Part shown: piece after piece, positions 7,834 to 15,154 of the stretch
Numbering within the stretch: the stretch's first letter is position 1
Layout of the letters: each line of letters begins with the position of its first letter
Assembly: GCA_019659125.1 (NCBI GenBank)
Contig: JAIFVX010000001.1
Coordinates: forward strand, 79,437-118,096
Reading direction: 5' to 3'
Length of the DNA: 38,660 nt
Source: Candidatus Pacearchaeota archaeon
GTDB lineage: Archaea; Nanobdellota; Nanobdellia; Pacearchaeales; GW2011-AR1
Notes under the pieces: generated by a model
What the model saw: the letters and a program-made list of their open reading frames with translations, nothing else
The model's database searches: none
Told to the model about the DNA's origin: nothing
Translations under genes and position numbers: made by a program

Positions 7834-8303
7834 GCTGTATTAAGAGAGTGCAGAACGAGCTTGTAGCAGCAGAAGCATTCTTCAGCTTGAGTGAATTAGC
7901 AGAAGCAAAAGTCTTATTGAAGGTTCCTCGTGATGAGACTTTCTACAGTGCAGTCATCGGGCATGCCTATTATTCTATATTTTATGCTGCCAAGGCATAT
8001 GTTCTTTATACAGGGACAAAGCTGCCTGAACAAGGGCAGCATAAAGCAGTGTACTCTGCCTTCAAGCGTTTGGTGAAACAGGGAAAGATAGACTCTGCAC
8101 TTCTTGAATTATATGACGAAGTCAAGGTCAAAGCTGAGACTTTGCTTGAAATCCTTGAAGGCGAAGAAAAGAAGCGCACCACGTTCACCTATAAAACACA
8201 CTCTCAGGCCAATAAAGACCCTGCCTCAGACTCTATTAAAAATGCACAGGTATTCTTCTCTCATTTGAAGGGCCTTATCGAGAAAAATCCAAATAGAAGA
8301 TGA
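7830..8303 (+). CDS. HEPN-domain protein, probable toxin partner
   Basis: 157 residues, all helical. GHAYYSIFYAAKAYVLY (about 44-60) followed by QHKAVYSAFKRLVKQG (about 71-86) and a final helix matches the UPF0332-type HEPN fold. Many HEPN proteins are RNases with an R-x4-6-H site. Here the nearest equivalent, RTTFTYKTH, has seven residues between Arg and His, so activity is uncertain. It starts at TTG (7830), overlapping the stop of the MNT gene and preceded by AGAGG; a GTG a few codons later is possible. HEPN next to MNT is a well-known toxin-antitoxin arrangement. Confidence 0.8.
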   Translation: MSCIKRVQNELVAAEAFFSLSELAEAKVLLKVPRDETFYSAVIGHAYYSIFYAAKAYVLYTGTKLPEQGQHKAVYSAFKRLVKQGKIDSALLELYDEVKVKAETLLEILEGEEKKRTTFTYKTHSQANKDPASDSIKNAQVFFSHLKGLIEKNPNRR

Positions 8304-8422
8304 AAAAAGTCAAACCTATTTATATCAAAGACAAGAATGGAAAGCGTATAAATATCGCTAATCCTAAGCTCATACGTAAGCTTGAATCTGAGGGACTTCT
8401 TAAGAAAAAAGAGCCAAGATAA
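8300..8422 (+). CDS. 40-residue basic protein, last gene of the MNT-HEPN operon
   Basis: ATG at 8300 overlaps the HEPN stop (ATGA). The product starts MKKVKPIYIKDKNGKR and ends LLKKKEPR: 40 residues, 13 of them Lys, with a short hydrophobic pattern (KPIYIKD, INIANPKLIRKL). Family not recognised. The junction type, strand and composition argue that it is a real third gene of the operon. Small basic proteins often bind nucleic acid, but no motif proves that here. Confidence 0.55.
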   Translation: MKKVKPIYIKDKNGKRINIANPKLIRKLESEGLLKKKEPR

Positions 8423-8550
8423 AGGAAGAAAGCTGTCAGTAAAGGGTACGTTACTTCATGTGCTGACCGTTTTCCATTTCCACCAATATGCCATCGACGA
8501 TAAAGAGGTCTAATTTGGCTGTTTTTAGGCACTTTTCTCACTGACGAAAT

Positions 8551-9204
8551 TTACTTTTTCCTGCTCGCTATATAATATGTAGTCATACCAATTCCTACCA
8601 GAATTGCCGTTATTATGAGTGTTTCGCTATAAGATATATATCCTGATTGGTACAAATAATCCAGGAGTATAATTGCAATAAAGGTCACGACCATCACCCA
8701 CTTTCTTACTTTAATTTGGACGGGAGTCATTTCTATTTTCTCAAATTTGGCTATACGTCTCTTTCTTGTAAACCATCCTATTACCGAAGATAGTATAAGG
8801 ATAGCTCCAAAAATGAAATACCAACCAATAGAACCTTGTGTTTTGTAATTGTCATATCCAACAGCAAGTGCACCTATGCCGCCGAATAAAAGTATAAGGT
8901 ATAATACTGGAGATTTTTGGATATACAAAGAATCTTCCTTTATTCCTTGCTGATCCAGGCTAACCTGTTCTCTTAAATATGATATCGAATAATACCATTC
9001 TACCAAAACAAGCGTAATAATAAATGGTATCAAAACTATGATTATAAATGAAATAAGAAAATATTGAGAAGGAATAATTTTTGCTTGTCCAAGGAAGAGC
9101 CATATTAGCCCACACACAATCATCACAATAAATGTGACTACTGTTCTCCTGACAAGTTTTTGTGTAGGAGACATTTTTGGTCTAGAGTCCAGCACCTTCT
9201 GCAT
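8551..9204 (-). CDS. Six-helix membrane protein of the integrated element
   Basis: 217 residues with about six membrane segments (about 20-37, 49-69, 100-118, 128-144, 168-183, 192-210) separated by charged loops; KEDSLYIQKSP lies between helices 2 and 3. Family not recognised. The DNA is more AT-rich than most chromosomal genes in the window. TATA-like TTTAAAAAG at 9224-9233 is centred 25 bases before the ATG. With the next minus-strand gene it forms the right half of the element. Confidence 0.65.
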   Translation of the reverse strand: MQKVLDSRPKMSPTQKLVRRTVVTFIVMIVCGLIWLFLGQAKIIPSQYFLISFIIIVLIPFIITLVLVEWYYSISYLREQVSLDQQGIKEDSLYIQKSPVLYLILLFGGIGALAVGYDNYKTQGSIGWYFIFGAILILSSVIGWFTRKRRIAKFEKIEMTPVQIKVRKWVMVVTFIAIILLDYLYQSGYISYSETLIITAILVGIGMTTYYIASRKK

Positions 9205-9270
9205 AATATTAAATTATTTTCGCCTTTTTAAATGATTGTACTAAAAAGAAAAATAAAAAATAAATTTTAT

Positions 9271-9723
9271 TTAAGGAGATTTCACACAAATGCCATACCC
9301 CTCTATGTTTGCCGGCTGGGTTCCTCCATTATATGCCGCACAACCAAAATCAATCATCGGATCACCTCCATCATATATGGGTCCTACTGAGAGAATGCTT
9401 ACATCGGGAATAAAAGTTGATGTTGGCAGTCCATTAATATCACATCCGACATTTAAGAGGTAAGTTCCCTTAGGACATTTACCACCTGCGTCGCCTCCAG
9501 TTTTTGGAGGAATAATAGCATTTCCTTTGACTACAGTCCAATTAGTAAGGCCGGCTAACTTGGCATCAACCTCTTGCTTTGTATAAACCTCAGCTGTACG
9601 AGTTTTTCCTATAGGATCAACTTTAATGATGTTTCCGGTTAATTTAGCAGTTACAAGTGTTGCAAGAACAGCAACAATCAAGGAGACAAGAACAACAGTC
9701 CACAATCCATTTTTTTCACTCAT
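9271..9723 (-). CDS. Membrane-anchored surface protein of the integrated element
   Basis: 150 residues. One N-terminal membrane helix (about 7-26) is followed by a short helical segment YTKQEVDAKLAGL (about 47-59), a form often seen in trimeric stalks. The outer part is Gly/Pro-rich with four Cys (CPKGTYLLNVGC and CAAYNGG...GYGIC), suggesting two disulfides. Family not recognised. It has an unusually strong ribosome binding site (AAAGGAGGTG) and a real leader, unlike nearly all other genes here. Possibly a surface or host-interaction protein of the element. Confidence 0.65.
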   Translation of the reverse strand: MSEKNGLWTVVLVSLIVAVLATLVTAKLTGNIIKVDPIGKTRTAEVYTKQEVDAKLAGLTNWTVVKGNAIIPPKTGGDAGGKCPKGTYLLNVGCDINGLPTSTFIPDVSILSVGPIYDGGDPMIDFGCAAYNGGTQPANIEGYGICVKSP

Positions 9724-9727
9724 TTCA

Positions 9728-9737
9728 CACCTCCTTT
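9728..9737 (-). promoter_or_regulatory. Strong Shine-Dalgarno site of the gene at 9271-9723
   Basis: AAAGGAGGTG, four bases before the ATG. It is nearly fully complementary to the archaeal 16S rRNA 3' end. The only site of this strength noticed in the window. Confidence 0.75.
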
Positions 9738-9750
9738 CATAGACACAATC

Positions 9751-9825
9751 ATGTTTCTAAAGAAACGAATTTTGATATATATATATATCTATTGTGGTGA
9801 AAAGATTTTATTTTAATAGAAACAT
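9751..9825. repeat. AT-rich region with inverted repeats and a TA tract
   Basis: Holds ATGTTTCTA (9751-9759) and its exact reverse complement TAGAAACAT (9817-9825); a short hairpin GTTTC-taaa-GAAAC (9753-9766, loop of four); and the self-complementary tract GATATATATATATATC (9774-9789). The TA tract is centred about 58 bases before the start of the gene at 9271-9723 and may be its TATA region. The arrangement could also be a regulator or recombinase site. Confidence 0.45.
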
Positions 9826-9878
9826 ATTTATACCAGGTGAACTAATAATAGAAGTAATAAAAAATAAGGGTTAAAAAG

Positions 9879-9893
9879 GCATTTAACAATTCT
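9879..9893 (-). repeat. Right inner inverted repeat, possible recombinase arm site
   Basis: GCATTTAACAATTCT on the plus strand is the reverse complement of 5896-5910 with one mismatch. It sits eight bases inside the right attachment repeat. Between them, GGCTTGTGC (9894-9902) is an imperfect extra copy of part of the core. Confidence 0.55.
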
Positions 9894-9901
9894 GGCTTGT
9901 G

Positions 9902-9913
9902 CGGCTTGCGCAT
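9902..9913 (+). repeat. Right attachment repeat (attR core)
   Basis: CGGCTTGCGCAT, exact copy of 5881-5892. It ends 36 bases before the start of the LamG gene, so the native promoter of that gene probably begins at the element boundary. Confidence 0.75.
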
Positions 9914-9949
9914 ATTTTAAGTATTTCATTGCATTCATATGTTTATTCC

Positions 9950-10627
9950 ATGGATTCATTAGTTGGTTACTGGCCGTTGAAAGAGAACGCTCAAGATGAA
10001 CAGGGAAATCATCATGGAAGAGAGGAGGATATCAAATATGTCTCAGATGAGAAATTTGGATCATGCGCATTCTTCAATGGCTCTTCATATATAGAAATTC
10101 CGAATAGTAAGGACTTCAGTGTCTCAGAAAAAGGCCTTACTGTTTCCGTATGGATCTCTCCCTCCACGCTTAATTTCACAAATTCAGAAAAGGAATATGT
10201 CCATTTTCTAGGGAAGGGAGATAAGGAAAATCATGAGTGGACATTCAGGATGTACAATAATAATTCAGAACGACCTAATAGACTATCATTCTATGTATTT
10301 AACCTTGAAGGAGGCCTTGGTGCAGGTAGTTATGTGCAGAAGACTGTAAAACAAAATGAATGGATTCATCTTGTTGGAATTATTGATGATAGGTTCATCT
10401 ATCTCTATAAGAATGGCGTGTTGCAAAAGGTAGAGGATTATCATCAGGCAGCCATTCCAAGTCGGGGAGAAATTATCGATATCTATCCAGAGCACGGAAG
10501 CGCTCCGGTACGAATAGGAACACGGGATCTCCACAGCTTTTTTGAAGGAAAAATGGCGGATCTTAGAATTTATAATTCTCCCATTTCGGAGAAAGAAGTC
10601 ATAGAGTTGTATAAAAATAAAAACTAA
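9950..10627 (+). CDS. LamG/concanavalin-A-like domain protein
   Basis: 225 residues, essentially one LamG-type beta-sandwich. It opens with MDSLVGYWPLKENAQDEQGN and continues with GSCAFFNGSSYIEIPNS, LTVSVWISPS, EWIHLVGIIDDRFIYLYKNG and MADLRIYNSPISEKEVIELY, the characteristic series of this fold. Such domains bind carbohydrate or protein. No signal peptide is present from the chosen ATG. The frame also runs back into the attachment site with a GTG at 9899, but the LamG fold starts at 9950. A TATTTTAAG run lies about 32 bases upstream. Outside the element, immediately to its right. Confidence 0.8.
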   Translation: MDSLVGYWPLKENAQDEQGNHHGREEDIKYVSDEKFGSCAFFNGSSYIEIPNSKDFSVSEKGLTVSVWISPSTLNFTNSEKEYVHFLGKGDKENHEWTFRMYNNNSERPNRLSFYVFNLEGGLGAGSYVQKTVKQNEWIHLVGIIDDRFIYLYKNGVLQKVEDYHQAAIPSRGEIIDIYPEHGSAPVRIGTRDLHSFFEGKMADLRIYNSPISEKEVIELYKNKN

Positions 10628-10699
10628 GACAGTGAAGGTTGGGTTAGTGAACGTGGATCGTACCCTCACCGCTCAGTTGAATAGAGGTAGATTGAGGGA

Positions 10700-10957
10700 T
10701 TATAAATCTTTGCCTTTAAGATTTCTAACATCGAGAATGTTGTTAGCATTGATTGCCCGCTCGACGAAATCTTCACCGAACTTCCTTGAGATCAAGATGG
10801 ACTTCCTCTCTTGGAGAGATTGGGCAATATAGTCCATCTCGCATCCACAGCCATAAAAATGATAATTGGGAGCCATAGCATACTGTATCACTAAGGACAA
10901 GTCAATGGTCTCCCTCTTCCCATTAATATATTCTATCTCCACGCTTCTATCTGCCAT
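10700..10957 (-). CDS. Small hypothetical protein with a GCGC motif
   Basis: 85 residues, soluble. It begins MADRSVEIEYINGKRETIDL, a beta hairpin-like start. It has FYGCGCEMD in the middle (Cys pair about 37 and 39) and FGEDFVERAINANNI near the end. Family not recognised; the C-x-C could bind metal, but that is a guess. TTTAAAT box centred at about 10983, 26 bases before the ATG. Convergent with the LamG gene. Confidence 0.6.
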   Translation of the reverse strand: MADRSVEIEYINGKRETIDLSLVIQYAMAPNYHFYGCGCEMDYIAQSLQERKSILISRKFGEDFVERAINANNILDVRNLKGKDL

Positions 10958-10997
10958 AAAGAAAATAACACTATCTGATATTTAAATTAATCTCACT

Positions 10998-12584
10998 CTA
11001 GTCGAGTTCAGGTGGTGGAAGCTTCTCCATCTGTTTTGCGCTGATAAGGACATCATCAATGCGCAAGATCATGGTAGCGACTTCAGAAGCTGACGCAATG
11101 GCCTGAGTCTTTACTTTAAGAGGCTCAATGATGCCTGCTTTCAAGCAGTCTTCAACCTTGTCCGTAAATAAGTTCAACCCTGCAGTTACCTCACCCATCT
11201 CATGCCTCTTCTTTAATTCGGTAAGGATTTCAATAGGGTCAAGTCCTGCATTCTCTGCAAGTGTTTCAGGGATAATTTCAAGGGCACGAGCAAATTCATC
11301 TACCGCAAGCTGCTCCCGTCCTCCAAGGGTTCTTGCATACTCCCGCAAGCGTCTTGCAAGCTCAACTTCAACAGCGCCACCTCCAGCGACAATTTTCCTG
11401 CTTCGGACTGCAGCTACAACATCTCCAAGACCATCATGCAATGCCCTCTCAATCTCATCCATGACATGCTCACTGCTTCCTCGGATGAGGATAGTTACTG
11501 ACTGAGGATTCTTACAACCTCGTACATAGGTTAATGATTGCTCACCATGCTTGACTTCCTCAACCATCTCTGCCTCCCCAAACTGAGAAGCATTCAATTC
11601 AGCAAGAGTAGAAACAACCGTTCCTCCGGTTGCTCGCGTAAGCTTTTCCATATCAGATTTTGAAACTCTCCGTGATGCAAAGATACCTGCCTTGGCAAGA
11701 TAATACTGAGCCACATCATCAATGCCTTTCTGGCAAAACACGACATTTGCCCCTGACTCTATAATCTTCTTAGTCATCTCTTTCAAGTATCGCTCTTCAG
11801 ATGCTACAAAACTTTCAAGCTGCTCAGGGGTTGACACGGAAATCCTCGCTTCAGATTCAGGATTTCTCAACTCCAAGGCAGCATCAGTAAGAAGGATTTG
11901 CGCCCTTTCAATACGTGAGGGCATATCTCCATGCGCTCTCTCTTTGTCTAAAACAACGCCCTGGATAAGTTCACTATCTGCAATTCTATCGCCCTTTACC
12001 TTTGCAATTTTGATATATTCTGGATCAATCGTATCTGAGGCGATAGTATCAACAGCACGAACAATAAGGTCTGCCAAAACCTCCTTATCGCCTTCAGCAC
12101 CCTTTCCAGTCATGGCCGTCATGGCAATCTGCTTCAGTACATGAGAATTCTCAACAGGAAAAGACATGTCCTGTAATAAGGTGAGGGATTTCTCGGCAGC
12201 TAATCGATATCCTTTAACGATAACGGTAGGATGAATTCGTTTGTCAAGCAGCTTTTCGCCATAATCAAGGAATGTTCCTGCAAGCAACGCTGCCGTGGTT
12301 GTTCCATCGCCTACTTCACTTTCCTGGGTCTTAGCTATCTCAACCATCATCTTGGCCGCAGGATGGTCAAGTTCCATTTCTTCCAAGATGGTGACTCCAT
12401 CATTAGTGACGGTTATGTTGCCCTGAGAATCAACTAACATCTTGTCCATCCCCTTGGGTCCTAGAGTAGTCTTGACAATGTCTGCAACAATCTTCGCTGC
12501 AAGAATATTATTTCTCTGTGCATCCTTTCCCAAAGTACGTGAAACATTTTCAGGCATGATATAAACAGGCTGTTTTTCCACCAT
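10998..12584 (-). CDS. thsA: Thermosome subunit (group II chaperonin)
   Basis: 528 residues, normal length for the family. ATP-driven cytosolic folding machine forming double rings. Visible motifs: [13 protein letters not shown] (40-52), [20 protein letters not shown] (61-80) and [14 protein letters not shown] (90-103) form the nucleotide pocket with Asp62 and Asp93. [18 protein letters not shown] and [20 protein letters not shown] are in the C-terminal equatorial domain. The tail ends KLPPPELD, lacking the Gly/Met-rich repeat common in archaeal subunits. A single subunit gene is seen in this window. TATA-like box at 12605-12612. Confidence 0.97.
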   Translation of the reverse strand: MVEKQPVYIMPENVSRTLGKDAQRNNILAAKIVADIVKTTLGPKGMDKMLVDSQGNITVTNDGVTILEEMELDHPAAKMMVEIAKTQESEVGDGTTTAALLAGTFLDYGEKLLDKRIHPTVIVKGYRLAAEKSLTLLQDMSFPVENSHVLKQIAMTAMTGKGAEGDKEVLADLIVRAVDTIASDTIDPEYIKIAKVKGDRIADSELIQGVVLDKERAHGDMPSRIERAQILLTDAALELRNPESEARISVSTPEQLESFVASEERYLKEMTKKIIESGANVVFCQKGIDDVAQYYLAKAGIFASRRVSKSDMEKLTRATGGTVVSTLAELNASQFGEAEMVEEVKHGEQSLTYVRGCKNPQSVTILIRGSSEHVMDEIERALHDGLGDVVAAVRSRKIVAGGGAVEVELARRLREYARTLGGREQLAVDEFARALEIIPETLAENAGLDPIEILTELKKRHEMGEVTAGLNLFTDKVEDCLKAGIIEPLKVKTQAIASASEVATMILRIDDVLISAKQMEKLPPPELD

Positions 12585-12604
12585 AAATCTTTATCAGGCC
12601 TTGA

Positions 12605-12612
12605 CTTTTAAG
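12605..12612 (-). promoter_or_regulatory. TATA box of the thermosome gene
   Basis: CTTAAAAG on the minus strand, centred about 25 bases before the ATG at 12584. Predicts a leaderless or nearly leaderless transcript. Confidence 0.55.
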
Positions 12613-12668
12613 ATTATGTGTACTGCTGTGGCTAGGTTTAAAATAAAAGAATGTAAAGATTAAAGAGA

Positions 12669-12791
12669 TTAGAATCCGTCTTCGGATTCTTCTTCCTCGT
12701 CGTCATCCAGGTCTTCGTCGTCGAAGTCTTCGCTGCCGTCAAGGTCGTCATCAGCTTTCTTTTCTTTCTTTTTCGTGTGATGGTCTTGCAT
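12669..12791 (-). CDS. 40-residue highly acidic protein
   Basis: A short frame from the ATG at 12791. It starts MQDHHTKKKEKKADDD; after the basic stretch, nearly every residue is Asp or Glu (DDEDLDDDEEEESEDGF at the end). A TTTAAAAAGG box (12811-12820) is centred 25 bases upstream, matching the other promoters here, and the acidic bias is carried by varied codons, so I believe it is real. Function unknown; such tails occur in nucleic-acid mimics, chaperones and acidic partners of basic proteins. It lies upstream of the thermosome gene on the same strand, with 84 bases between. Confidence 0.6.
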   Translation of the reverse strand: MQDHHTKKKEKKADDDLDGSEDFDDEDLDDDEEEESEDGF

Positions 12792-12828
12792 TATGCTTTG
12801 TAATAAAAACCCTTTTTAAATCTTTAGT

Positions 12829-13104
12829 TTAAGCTGTAGGATGCTTACGTATTATCGACCGACATTCTTTTTCTAAGCCCCTCATCTCCTGATGCAAGCT
12901 TCGAATATTCTTGACGTTATTCGGTACATGCCTATGATATCTTTTCAAATATTTAAGAACACTTCGCGCACCGACAACATCCTCAGATCTCGGTCCCTGC
13001 CTATCGCTAGGAAAGTAAAAAAGATGTGAAATAACACGAACATCGGCAATATAGTCTGCTATTTTTCCGACTTGCGCTGGAGTATACAGTGCTTTCTCTT
13101 CCAT
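12829..13104 (-). CDS. Small hypothetical helical protein
   Basis: 91 residues, soluble, Arg/Lys/His-rich, mostly helical. It opens MEEKALYTPAQVGKIADYIA and ends with a charged helix MRGLEKECRSIIRKHPTA. Family not recognised. TATA-like CTTAAATATG at 13124-13133 is centred 25 bases before the ATG, which supports expression from its own promoter. Confidence 0.58.
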   Translation of the reverse strand: MEEKALYTPAQVGKIADYIADVRVISHLFYFPSDRQGPRSEDVVGARSVLKYLKRYHRHVPNNVKNIRSLHQEMRGLEKECRSIIRKHPTA

Positions 13105-13148
13105 ACTACTTCTATTAAGAAATCATATTTAAGCATTATTGTAATAAG

Positions 13149-13343
13149 CTACCTTCCTGAAAATATAAATCTCACGTTCTTTACGATGCAAATCACACCA
13201 TACACTCCTGAGATGAGGAATGCGAGGCCGAAAATATGATAGAGGAATAGATCTTTATGGACGATAAGTGAAATGTATGAGGCACAGAAAAAAAGTATGT
13301 CTGCAATAATGCTCTTCACCACCGCCCTGTCAATACCACCCAT
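13149..13343 (-). CDS. Small two-helix membrane protein
   Basis: 64 residues with two hydrophobic segments (about 9-28 and 33-54) and a short basic C-terminus. Family not recognised. TTAAAAAA at 13365-13372 is centred about 25 bases before the ATG. Confidence 0.55.
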   Translation of the reverse strand: MGGIDRAVVKSIIADILFFCASYISLIVHKDLFLYHIFGLAFLISGVYGVICIVKNVRFIFSGR

Positions 13344-13480
13344 TCCGTAAAAAAGGAAAAAGGGTTTTTTAATCTATCTATACATAAAGTATATAAAGAA
13401 GTGGCACGTTAAAAAATAGAAAAAAGGTGCTTAAAGCTGTTTGTTCTTAGTTCATGCTTGAAGCTCACTTTTAACCTGTG

Positions 13481-13936
13481 ATGATGCCGCGATATGAATC
13501 AGAAAGTGAAAGTGTGTATGATATTCCAGCTATACTCGTAGCGGAAGATGATGAGGATTCCAGAACTGGACTCTGTCGCCTTCTTAAATCAATGTTCAAG
13601 AAAACTCCGGTAGACTGGGTTGAAGACGGTCACCTACTTGTAGAACAGATACAATCCCACCCCAATCGGTATGGAATTATTATATCGGACTTCAATATGC
13701 CTATCATGAATGGGGCTGATGCTTTAAAACGAGTGCGTGCGATCGATCCATCCATCATTTCATGCATTTACACAGCCGTATCTCATAAAGAGGCCGTGAA
13801 CAAGATATACCCTGCAGGCATCGATAAAGACCATGTATTTCATAAGCCAGACTTCAATCCTCTTCTTGACTTTGTTGAGAAGAGCTATAAATCACTCTTA
13901 GAGATGCGAAAGAGATATCAACGAGTGGCAGTTTAA
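13481..13936 (+). CDS. Stand-alone response-regulator receiver protein
   Basis: 151 residues; a single CheY-like receiver domain after a short acidic N-terminus. Expected residues are present: acidic cluster E22-D23-D24, phospho-acceptor Asp70 in IIISDFNMPIMNG, Thr98 in IYTAVS and Lys122 in FHKPD. There is no DNA-binding or output domain and no histidine kinase nearby, so it probably works by protein contact. Start choice is among GTG 13478, ATG 13481 and ATG 13484; no clear ribosome binding site decides it. Convergent with the gene at 13938. Confidence 0.82.
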   Translation: MMPRYESESESVYDIPAILVAEDDEDSRTGLCRLLKSMFKKTPVDWVEDGHLLVEQIQSHPNRYGIIISDFNMPIMNGADALKRVRAIDPSIISCIYTAVSHKEAVNKIYPAGIDKDHVFHKPDFNPLLDFVEKSYKSLLEMRKRYQRVAV

Positions 13937-13937
13937 C

Positions 13938-14858
13938 TTATTGGCCGAATATGCTCTGTAAAAATCCGAGAAATCCTTTTGGCCTATTTCTTTCTTCTTC
14001 CTCTTTCATTTTTGCCATATACGCATTATATTCCCTTAGGTTCTTTTCCTCTTCCTCGATAAGCCTTTTCCCTTCCGGATCACAAGTTTGATAGAAAAAA
14101 AGACGGCCTGCCTCTAACTCATAGATTCTTTTCCTAATTATAGTAAGATGGGGATTATCATCAAAAATCTGTTCAAGTCTTCGACGAGACTCATAACTCC
14201 ACTCCGGATCATTCATCCCTTGTACGATGGCTAGTCTAAAGATATTGTTTTCCTTATTCATGATAGTTCTTCTTATAGCATAATCTTGCAATTTCTTATC
14301 CTTTTCCTCCCATGATGCAGCACGCTCAAGCTGGGAAGGACTCATCTTGTTTAGCCTTGCTATATAAGGATCAATCTTTTCTTTAGGAGGTTCTGCTTTA
14401 TCTCGAGGCTTATGTTTTTTCTTTCTTGGCTTATCTGGAATAGGTAGAGTTCTTTCTACAGTTGGAGATACAGAGCTATAATCATCGCTAGAAGACGAAT
14501 CTGAATCATAGGGGCTACTATCATCACTTTCCTCATACGTTGGTGATGGTTCAGGTTTTTTATCAGGGACAAAGACCCTATTAGCTGTAAACGCATAAGG
14601 ATCCCCGAAGTTTGGAGTGTCCAGGCTTCCCGACTGTCCTCCGATGCTTGTTGTACGATGATCGTCGATATCAGAATTACTTACATGAATATCCTCCTTA
14701 GTTTCCGGATCTGTGACGTATTTTCCAGGTTCGAAATAGAAAAATAGACTTGAACGCTCCTCGAGCTCTCCTATTCTTCTATCAGGAGCAAAGATTCCAG
14801 GAGTTTCTTCATACATGACTTCTTTCCCATCTTCCCACTTCGTATATTTTCTTCCCAT
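13938..14858 (-). CDS. Hypothetical protein with a disordered Ser/Asp-rich middle
   Basis: 306 residues, no signal or membrane segments. Residues about 1-100 are mixed and 100-160 are low complexity (Pro, Ser, Asp, then a basic KPRKKKHKPRDKAEPPKEK stretch). The rest is helical and charged, with WEEKDKKLQDYAIRR and repeated EEE runs, and the end is GFLGFLQSIFGQ, a possible amphipathic helix. Family not recognised. TATA-like TTTATAA region centred at about 14885. Lies between the receiver gene (convergent) and tRNA-Tyr (same strand). Confidence 0.6.
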   Translation of the reverse strand: MGRKYTKWEDGKEVMYEETPGIFAPDRRIGELEERSSLFFYFEPGKYVTDPETKEDIHVSNSDIDDHRTTSIGGQSGSLDTPNFGDPYAFTANRVFVPDKKPEPSPTYEESDDSSPYDSDSSSSDDYSSVSPTVERTLPIPDKPRKKKHKPRDKAEPPKEKIDPYIARLNKMSPSQLERAASWEEKDKKLQDYAIRRTIMNKENNIFRLAIVQGMNDPEWSYESRRRLEQIFDDNPHLTIIRKRIYELEAGRLFFYQTCDPEGKRLIEEEEKNLREYNAYMAKMKEEEERNRPKGFLGFLQSIFGQ

Positions 14859-14892
14859 AATATCTCAAATACTTTGATAATTATAAATTTAA

Positions 14893-15031
14893 TCCCCCCG
14901 CCCAGAATCGAACTGGGGATCTTCCGGGTTCTGTTGGAAGAATCGGCTTATCACGCTTCATTCTAATCCCATAGGGAATGTCTGCGCTAGGTATCTACAG
15001 CCAGACGCTCTAACCACTGAGCTACGGAGGG
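14893..15031 (-). tRNA. tRNA-Tyr (anticodon GTA) with a 66-nt intron
   Basis: Exon 1 is 14995-15031 and exon 2 is 14893-14928; the mature tRNA is 73 nt without encoded CCA. It has the C1-G72 pair typical of archaeal tRNA-Tyr. Acceptor CCCTCCG/CGGGGGG, D arm GCTC/GAGC, anticodon stem TCTGG/CCGGA, T arm CCCAG-TTCGATT-CTGGG. The intron (14929-14994) begins right after position 37, the canonical archaeal site cut by the splicing endonuclease at a bulge-helix-bulge. Exon joining would use RtcB, encoded at 19053. Confidence 0.95.
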
Positions 15032-15154
15032 ACGCTCTCAACTCCGCAAGAAGAATTGCCCTCTGTACCGAGCTAAAAGTGAACTTCTATATTTCTGAGG
15101 CTTTTTAAGCTTGTCTATAGAAGATTTTTTAAACACTGGAATGAAACGATAGAG

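Larger units (their letters stand above)
5881..9913 (+). mobile_element. Integrated element of 4.0 kb at tRNA-Gly
   Basis: Bounded by direct copies of CGGCTTGCGCAT: 5881-5892 in the tRNA 3' end, and 9902-9913. Just inside each end lies a 15-bp sequence in inverted orientation (5896-5910 and 9879-9893; 14 of 15 match). Contents: a tyrosine recombinase next to the left end; then, in overlapping order, a nucleotidyltransferase, a HEPN protein and a 40-residue protein; then two minus-strand membrane proteins in AT-rich DNA. No replication gene or capsid gene is recognisable, so it may be a minimal integrative element, a satellite or a decayed remnant. Confidence 0.8.

Noticed and set aside
8430-8541. 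Minus-strand fragment reading LDLFIVDGILVEMENGQHMK in the gap after the 40-residue gene
   Set aside because: It looks protein-like, but there is no start codon between its upstream stop and this text. It could be a decayed gene end; too short to claim.
9899-9949. Upstream extension of the LamG protein into the right attachment repeat
   Set aside because: The LamG fold begins at 9950, the extension needs a GTG start inside the repeat, and it adds no signal peptide of convincing form.
10632-10832. Short plus-strand frame after the LamG gene
   Set aside because: It runs mostly opposite the better-supported gene at 10700-10957, which has a promoter box at the usual distance.
11128-12437. Open frames on the plus strand opposite the thermosome gene
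   Set aside because: They are shadows of the well-conserved thermosome coding frame, have low-complexity Ser/Ile-rich translations and no promoter of the type seen elsewhere.
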